Positions 5,771 through 11,458 of a DNA stretch of 11,458 nucleotides are shown one piece after another (position 1 is the stretch's first letter; the number at the start of each line of letters is the position of its first letter). Below the pieces are notes generated by a model. The model saw only the letters and a program-made list of their open reading frames with translations, ran no database searches and was not told the origin of the DNA. The DNA is taken from the NCBI GenBank assembly GCA_028706735.1, contig JAQTVS010000062.1, positions 1 through 11,458 of the forward strand, in the 5' to 3' direction. The stretch is from Thiomonas sp. Its GTDB lineage: Bacteria > Pseudomonadota > Gammaproteobacteria > Burkholderiales > Burkholderiaceae_C. Made by a program: the position numbers and the translations under genes.

Positions 5771-7330
5771 ATGATCCATCTGCAAGTCCTCGATCTCTAT
5801 GCCATTGCCGCCTACTTCGCGGTCACCCTCGGCATCGGATTGTGGGCAACGCGGGCCAGACCGACCGCCAGCGAACTGTTTCTCGCCGGCCGCTCGCTCG
5901 GCCCGGTCGCTGTGGGTTTTTCGCTGTTTGCGTCGAATATCTCCTCCGACACCTTGATCGGCCTGCCCGGGGCGGCCTACCGCACCGGCATTTCCGCGGC
6001 GAATTACGAATGGATGGCCAGCCTGGTGCTGGTGTTTTCCATGTTCTGGGTGCTGCCGGTCCTCATGCGGGCGCGCGTGACCACCATGCCCGAGCTGATG
6101 GAACGCCGCTTCGACCGGCGCATGCGCAAGTACCTCTCGGCCGTCACCTTGTTTCTCTCCCTCGTGCTCGACACCGCCGGGACGCTCTACGCGGGCGCGC
6201 TGGTCATCACCGCCCTCGTTCCCGGTGTGAGCCTGGGGACGACCGCCTTCGGTCTGGCGCTGTTCACCGCCGCATACACGGCAGCGGGCGGACTGCGCGC
6301 GGTGGTCTACACCGACGTGATGCAGGCCGTGGTGCTGCTGGCGGGCTCGGCAGTTCTCGCCTGGACCGTGTTCGGCCATTACGACCATTCCTGGGCGCAG
6401 GTTCTGGAGCGGGTTCCCGCCAGTCACCTGTCGCTGATCCGTCCGCTCGACGACCCGGGCGTCCCCTGGCTCGGCCTGATCACCGGCCTGCCCGTCGTCG
6501 GCTTCTATTACTGGACGATGAATCAATACATCGTCCAGCGCGTCCTCGGCGCGCGCGACCTTCCCGCCGCTGGGCGTGGCGCCATGTTCGCCGCAGGGCT
6601 CAAGCTGCTGCCGCTGTTCCTGATGACCTTGCCCGGCGCGATGGCCATTCCCTTGCTGCCGCCCCTGCAGCATCCCGATCAGGTCTGGCCCCAACTGGTG
6701 GCGCGCTACATCCCCAGCGGGATGGCGGGGTTGATCATCGCCGGGCTGCTGGCGGCACTGATGTCCACCTGCTCGGCCACGCTGAACTCGGCGGCGACCC
6801 TGCTGACTGTGGACTTCGTCGAGCCCAGGCGCGCACATTGGTCGCAGGCGCAGCTCACCACCCTCGGACGGGTTTTCACCCTGATCATCGCGCTCGCGGC
6901 AGGGCTGTGGGCGCCGCAGATCCAGAATTTCCAGGGGCTGTGGTCTTATCTGCAGCAGGTCTTCGCCTATGTTGCGTCGCCCCTGGTCGCGATATTCGTG
7001 TTCGGGCTGGCTTCTCCCCGACTCGGGCCGAAGGCGGCACTGCGCGGCCTGGCGAGCGGGCATGCGCTCAGCGCACTGATTTTTCTCGGCGAGCGCGCCG
7101 GGTGGGTGCCGATCCACTTCACGGTCATCGGGGGCGTATTGTTCGTCCTCACCCTGCTGCTCACCGCGGGCTGGATGCGGGCCCTGGGCGCGGCCGATCG
7201 ACCATCACCCGACAGTGCGCGCGCGAAGCTGATCAGCCGTGTCGGACTTCCGCGCTTGCCTTCCGATCTGCGCTGGAGCGCCGGGGTCGTGCTGCTGGGA
7301 ATCGCCGGCACGCTGTGGATGTTCTGGTGA
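5771..7330 (+). CDS. Sodium/solute symporter, SGLT-like (SSS family); candidate glucosylglycerol re-uptake carrier
   Basis: 519 residues with some 13-14 hydrophobic segments. SSS-family landmarks: FLAGRSLGP (37-45), SNISSDTLIG (55-64), GLRAVVYTDVMQ (174-185) and NQYIVQR (251-257). Several residues match the sugar-site layout of the Vibrio galactose symporter vSGLT as I remember it: N56, the glutamate of YEWM (E80), N251 of NQY, the lysine of AAGLKLLP (K278), and a glutamine in LQQVFAYVASP. A glutamine expected near TM1 appears to be T61. This favours a sugar or glycoside over proline or pantothenate. It starts 50 bases after ggpS with no terminator visible between, and mscS begins 13 bases after it, so it is probably in the same operon. 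Only a weak ribosome site precedes the ATG. Substrate is inferred from context; glucosylglycerol, sucrose or trehalose are all possible. Confidence 0.85.
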   Translation: MIHLQVLDLYAIAAYFAVTLGIGLWATRARPTASELFLAGRSLGPVAVGFSLFASNISSDTLIGLPGAAYRTGISAANYEWMASLVLVFSMFWVLPVLMRARVTTMPELMERRFDRRMRKYLSAVTLFLSLVLDTAGTLYAGALVITALVPGVSLGTTAFGLALFTAAYTAAGGLRAVVYTDVMQAVVLLAGSAVLAWTVFGHYDHSWAQVLERVPASHLSLIRPLDDPGVPWLGLITGLPVVGFYYWTMNQYIVQRVLGARDLPAAGRGAMFAAGLKLLPLFLMTLPGAMAIPLLPPLQHPDQVWPQLVARYIPSGMAGLIIAGLLAALMSTCSATLNSAATLLTVDFVEPRRAHWSQAQLTTLGRVFTLIIALAAGLWAPQIQNFQGLWSYLQQVFAYVASPLVAIFVFGLASPRLGPKAALRGLASGHALSALIFLGERAGWVPIHFTVIGGVLFVLTLLLTAGWMRALGAADRPSPDSARAKLISRVGLPRLPSDLRWSAGVVLLGIAGTLWMFW

Positions 7331-7343
7331 TGCGGAGGCTGAG

Positions 7344-8468
7344 ATGACAACCGATATGGCACCGTGGCAAACAGCGATTCTCTGGGCCGCCTCACACCGC
7401 CCGGAATCGATCGCCATCGCCATCACCCTGCTGGCGTTCCCGCTGTTTTCCCTGGGGGCACGGCTGCTGACGCGGCCAGGCGGCGCAGGCAGCAACTGGC
7501 AGATCCTGTTCAGCCGCATCCGCAATGCGCTGCGCATGGCCTGGCTGCTGCTGATCCTGCGCGTCGACGCGGTCCTGTTGCAGCAAAGTCTGCAAAACTG
7601 GCATTGGATCGAGGGCGCGGTGCATCTCGGGCTGATCGCCGCGCTGACGTGGCTGGCCATGCGCCTCGTTCAGACGGGGGGGGAACTGGTGCTGCTGCGC
7701 CGGGGCAACCTGCAAATGGCTGAGGATCCCAATCTGATCGACGCCAACCTGGACGTGCGGGGCCTGCTCACCCGCGCGCGGGTGCTCGCCCGGGTGCTGA
7801 GTTACATCATCCTTTTCATCGGCTTGTCGCTGGCGCTGATGACCATTCCCGACGTGCGCCAGGTCGGCGCCAGCCTGCTGGCATCGGCGGGGATCGCGGG
7901 ACTGGTCGTCGGTCTCGCCGCGCGCCCCGTGCTGAGCAACCTGCTCGCCGGTCTGCAGATCGCGCTGACCGAACCCATCCGCATCAACGACGTGCTCGTC
8001 GTCGAGGGCGAGTGGGGTCGGGTGGAAGAAATCACCGGCACGTATGTGGTGTTCCGGGTGTGGGACGAACGGAGGCTGATCCTGCCGCTGCAGTGGTTCA
8101 TCGAGCACCCGTTCCAGAACTGGACGCGCGCCAGCGCCAGCCTGCTGGGCACGGTGTTCCTGTGGGTGGATTTCGCCATGCCGATCGATCCCCTGCGCGT
8201 CGAGTTGAAGCGCCTCTGCGCCGCCGATCCGGACTGGGACGGACGCCTGGCGGTCGTCCACGTCACCGACACCACCGAAACCGCGCTGCAGGTGCGCTTT
8301 CTCGTCAGCGCAGCCAACTCGGCACGCGCCTGGGAACTGCGCTGCCGCGTGCGCGAAGGCTTGATCGCCTACATGCAGCGGGTCTATCCGCAGCACCTGC
8401 CACTTCGGCGCCTGGAATGGCGGGGGAACCCGGATGAGAAGCCCGATTCGCCTTCCGCTCCGCATTGA
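7344..8468 (+). CDS. Small-conductance mechanosensitive channel (MscS family)
   Basis: 374 residues. Hydrophobic segments lie near 23-42, 61-79, 91-109 and 151-169, followed by the family's pore-lining helix. That helix is rich in alternating Gly/Ala (ASLLASAGIAGLVVGLAA, about 176-193), then the RPVLSNLLAGLQIALTEPI linker and the beta domain (INDVLVVEGEWGRVEEI...). Extra N-terminal helices place it with the larger MscS-like channels such as YnaI/YbdG rather than the compact MscS. Such channels open when membrane tension rises after hypo-osmotic shock and release small solutes. The ATG at 7344 has GGAGG (7334-7338) five bases before; the frame extends upstream, but into the symporter gene. Placement at the end of an osmolyte operon fits a safety-valve role. 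Confidence 0.92.
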   Translation: MTTDMAPWQTAILWAASHRPESIAIAITLLAFPLFSLGARLLTRPGGAGSNWQILFSRIRNALRMAWLLLILRVDAVLLQQSLQNWHWIEGAVHLGLIAALTWLAMRLVQTGGELVLLRRGNLQMAEDPNLIDANLDVRGLLTRARVLARVLSYIILFIGLSLALMTIPDVRQVGASLLASAGIAGLVVGLAARPVLSNLLAGLQIALTEPIRINDVLVVEGEWGRVEEITGTYVVFRVWDERRLILPLQWFIEHPFQNWTRASASLLGTVFLWVDFAMPIDPLRVELKRLCAADPDWDGRLAVVHVTDTTETALQVRFLVSAANSARAWELRCRVREGLIAYMQRVYPQHLPLRRLEWRGNPDEKPDSPSAPH

Positions 8469-8574
8469 ACCCGTCGGAAATCCGGAGGCTGCGACGACCC
8501 GGAAGGTGTGAATGAATCCGCCATGCCCGCTCGTTCCGCCCTCGCGTCCGCGATCGCCGAGTCGGCCGGACTCC

Positions 8575-8580
8575 TAGAAT
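8575..8580 (+). promoter_or_regulatory. Candidate -10 box for the two-component operon
   Basis: TAGAAT at 8575-8580 is a good -10 hexamer in the 165-base gap before the response regulator. No matching -35 is visible at normal spacing, so an activator-dependent or weak promoter is possible. Confidence 0.35.
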
Positions 8581-8633
8581 CCGCGCATCGGATGGGCGAC
8601 TGCGGTGCATCCGGCACGACAAGGAGACAGACA

Positions 8634-9336
<703 letters not shown>

Positions 9337-9344
<8 letters not shown>

Positions 9345-10833
9345 ACACCCCGCGCCGTGGCCCGCGGCCCAGGGTGGCTCAGCCCCAGTCCGCAGACGCC
9401 ATCCACGCTCGCTGTTCGGCGAAATCCTCGACTGGATGCTCGCGCCCATGCTGTTGCTGTGGCCGCTGTCCATCGGCATCACCTATCTCGTGGCGCAGGC
9501 CATTGCCGCCAAGCCCTACGACGCGGCGCTGCAACATACCCTGTTGCAACTCTCGGCGCAGGTGCAGACGCTGGGCGCGCAGGGCGCGGTGCAATCCGCG
9601 CTGTGGCGGCAGACGCTGCAACAGCCGCCAGCGGGCGGCATCCAGGGTTACCAAATCCGCAGCAAGGCCGGCACGATCCTCGCCGGGGACGCCGGGCTGC
9701 CTGCCGCCTGGAGCCTGCCGCCTGCGTCCCCCGGCGCACCGATCGCGGTGCAATGGCGCGATAGTGCGCTGGGCGCGCACAGTGTGCGCCTGGCTTCGGC
9801 TTGGGTCTGGCCTGCGCCACAAGCCGGGTTGAAGCCCGCCGCGCCGGTGCTGGTGCAGGTGGCGCAAAACATGGAGGTGCGCACCCGGCTGGCGCGCGAC
9901 ATCGTGCAAGGCGTCATCCTGCCTCAGTTCGTGGTGGTGCCGATTTTCATTCTGCTGGTGTGGTTCGGACTGGGGCAGGGCATCGCGCCGCTCAACGAAC
10001 TGCAGGCCCGCATCCGCCGCCGCCGGGCAGACGATCTCAGCCCCATCGACGAGCAGGAGGCGCCGGAAGAAATCGCGCCGCTGGTCGATTCCATCAACAG
10101 CCTGTTCGGGCGCCTGCAGCAATCTTTGCAGACGCAGAAGCGTTTCGTTGCCGACGCCGCGCACCAGATCAAGACCCCGCTGGCAGGGCTGCGCATGCAG
10201 GCCGAGCTGGCGCAGCGCGAAACCGATCCTGAAGACTTGCGCGCCAGCCTGCGCCAGATTGGCCGCAGCGTGGAGCGCACCACCCGGCTCGTCAACCAGT
10301 TGCTGGCGCTCACCCGCGCCGAGAACCAGGGCGGCGCGGCGCGGGCCGTGTTTGAAACCATCGACCTGCGCCAGTCCGCCACCGAGGCCATGCAGGAGTT
10401 GGCCATGCTGGCGCTCGACAAAGGGCTGGAGCTGGAGTTCGACAGCCCGCAGGCGCCGCTGCCCATGCGCGGCAATGCCCTGCTGCTGCAGGAGATGATC
10501 AAGAACCTGCTGCACAACGCCATCACCTATACACCGCCCGGCGGCAGCGTGACTCTGCGCTTGCGCAGCATTGCGGCCGACGGCCCAGGCGGCAGGGCCG
10601 TGGTGCAGCTGCAGTTGGACGACAGCGGCCCCGGCATTCCCGACGCCGAGCGCGCGCTGGTGTTCGAGCCGTTTTACCGCATCCTCGACAACGGCAGCGA
10701 AGGCAGTGGTCTGGGCTTGGCGATCGTGCGTGAGATCGCCCGCCAGCATGACGCCGACATTACCCTGAGCGACTTGCCGCAGGACGCGCCCGGGGGCGGC
10801 CTCAGAGTGCAGGTGCAGTTCGCCCGCGCCTGA
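9337..10833 (+). CDS. Sensor histidine kinase (TctE-like), partner of the adjacent regulator
   Basis: 498 residues; inner membrane. TM1 at about 34-56 (typical TctE-like WMLAPMLLLWPLSIG), a periplasmic sensor region of roughly 135 residues, TM2 at about 193-215, HAMP to about 268, then the dimerisation domain with phospho-acceptor H276 in DAAHQIKTPLAGL. The ATPase domain has the N-box N390/N394 (NLLHNAI), G1 DDSGPGIP (D429), F-box FEPFYR, and G2 GLGLAIV (458-464). The ATG at 9337 overlaps the regulator's stop in ATGCCTGA, signalling translational coupling; no strong ribosome site is visible. TctE-type kinases often sense carboxylates, but no tricarboxylate carrier is nearby here, so the stimulus is open. 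Confidence 0.93.
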
Positions 10834-10916
10834 GCGCAGCGGCGGACGGGCAGTTCAGCAAGCGACGCCAGGGCCTGCTTCCTGGAAAACGTCCCCAGAC
10901 TGTCGTTGGTGCGGGT

Positions 10917-11210
10917 TCACTCCCCGTCTTCCCCGCACTGCTTTTTCAGTGCGCCGAGCTGGCCGTAGGTGATGGGTTGTCCGCTGGCCGCCAAGGCTTT
11001 GAGGCCGTCATTCATGCAAGGGCTGTCGTTGGCCAGTTGCAGTTGCGGCGCGTCGACAGGCCGGTTCACCAGCCGCTCGCGCAGCAGGCTGAAAATGCCC
11101 ACCAGCACCGCGATGCCGATGAGGATGCCCAGTAGTCCGCTGAGCTGGACGTTGACGCCGCGTTTTTTGTTCGGCGGCGCGGGCGTGGGGTCTTGCGGGG
11201 TGTCGGGCAT
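10917..11210 (-). CDS. Small single-pass membrane protein of unknown function
   Basis: 97 residues. The N-terminus is hydrophilic and Pro/Lys-rich, followed by one membrane helix at about residues 23-43 (SGLLGILIGIAVLVGIFSLL) and a soluble C-terminal part of about 50 residues with two cysteines (SPCMND and KKQCGED). No family recognised. The ATG lies three bases after the stop of the PEBP-family gene, so the two are surely co-transcribed. It converges on the histidine kinase gene; the 83 bases between hold no convincing terminator. Confidence 0.75.
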   Translation of the reverse strand: MPDTPQDPTPAPPNKKRGVNVQLSGLLGILIGIAVLVGIFSLLRERLVNRPVDAPQLQLANDSPCMNDGLKALAASGQPITYGQLGALKKQCGEDGE

Positions 11211-11213
11211 GGG

Positions 11214-11458
11214 TCAGCGCAGGGTGGGGTTGAGGGTGTAGGTGCCGGTGAGACTGGCCTGTGCCAACACATGACCAGCGATGGCGGCCCGCAGTTGCGC
11301 GCCGTTGAACGCGCCGTCCACCGGGCAGCGCGCCACGTCGAGCGCGTACAGCGTGAAGATGTAGTGGTGCAGCAGGGTGTCGTTCCCCGGCGGGCAGGGG
11401 CCGTCGTAGCCGAAATACTGCCCGGCCATGTCCTGGTCCACGGCGAACCCGGCGGTGT
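11214..11458 (-). CDS. YbhB/YbcL family (PEBP, Raf-kinase-inhibitor-like) protein, partial
   Basis: Only the C-terminal 80 or so residues are in the window; the frame stays open through the right edge, so the start is missing. The visible part has the PEBP ligand-pocket region GQYFGYDGPCPPGN followed by HHYIFTLYALDV and a closing GHVLAQASLTGTY, the usual end of bacterial YbhB-type proteins. A GTG at 11439-11441 could be mistaken for a start but lies in mid-domain. Function in bacteria is poorly defined. Confidence 0.9.
   Translation of the reverse strand, partial: TAGFAVDQDMAGQYFGYDGPCPPGNDTLLHHYIFTLYALDVARCPVDGAFNGAQLRAAIAGHVLAQASLTGTYTLNPTLR

Noticed and set aside
5654..7117. Long minus-strand frame opposite the symporter
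   Set aside because: Low-complexity Gln/Arg/Gly-rich translation typical of an antisense shadow.
10868..10885. CCAGG/CCTGG hairpin between the kinase gene and the minus-strand genes as a terminator
   Set aside because: Only five base pairs, with an 8-base loop and no T-tract on either strand.

Overview
The window is high-GC (roughly two-thirds G+C by eye) and densely coded. It looks like the chromosome of a beta-proteobacterium, probably of the Burkholderiales. That placement is inferred from protein style, codon use, the TctD/TctE-type two-component pair and the form of the PEBP-family protein; no rRNA or other taxonomic marker is present. I see no insertion sequences, tRNAs, rRNAs or CRISPR arrays.

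Layout: (1) 129-1890 (+): a Tat-exported D-Ala-D-Ala carboxypeptidase/endopeptidase (dacB, PBP4 family), then a 91-residue SemiSWEET sugar carrier. (2) 1891-2324: a gene-poor, partly AT-rich gap with a likely promoter and a run of six inverted repeats leading to the next gene; two weak minus-strand reading frames also lie here. (3) 2325-8468 (+): five tightly packed genes: gpsA (NAD(P)H glycerol-3-phosphate dehydrogenase), a HAD phosphatase, a GT20 glycosyltransferase, an SGLT-like sodium/solute symporter and an MscS-type mechanosensitive channel. (4) 8634-10833 (+): an OmpR-type response regulator overlapping its TctE-like histidine kinase. (5) 10917-11458 (-): a small membrane protein and the end of a YbhB/YbcL (PEBP) gene that runs off the right edge.

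The main result is in region 3. At first sight the GT20/HAD pair would be called otsA/otsB (trehalose). The GT20 protein instead has the marks of glucosylglycerol-phosphate synthase (GgpS): a YHR-type N-terminus in place of the OtsA SNR, a phosphoglycerol-type acceptor region, and loss of the OtsA arginine that holds the phosphate of glucose 6-phosphate. Together with the gpsA immediately upstream, the genes spell a route to the compatible solute glucosylglycerol: DHAP -> sn-glycerol 3-phosphate (GpsA); ADP-glucose + glycerol 3-phosphate -> glucosylglycerol phosphate (GgpS); phosphate removal (GgpP). The symporter keeps most of the sugar-site residues of the SGLT branch and could recover leaked glucosylglycerol. 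The channel could release solute on hypo-osmotic shock. The operon would then hold synthesis, re-uptake and emergency release together. The enzymatic part is well supported by sequence; the transport roles and any control by the neighbouring two-component system are inference.
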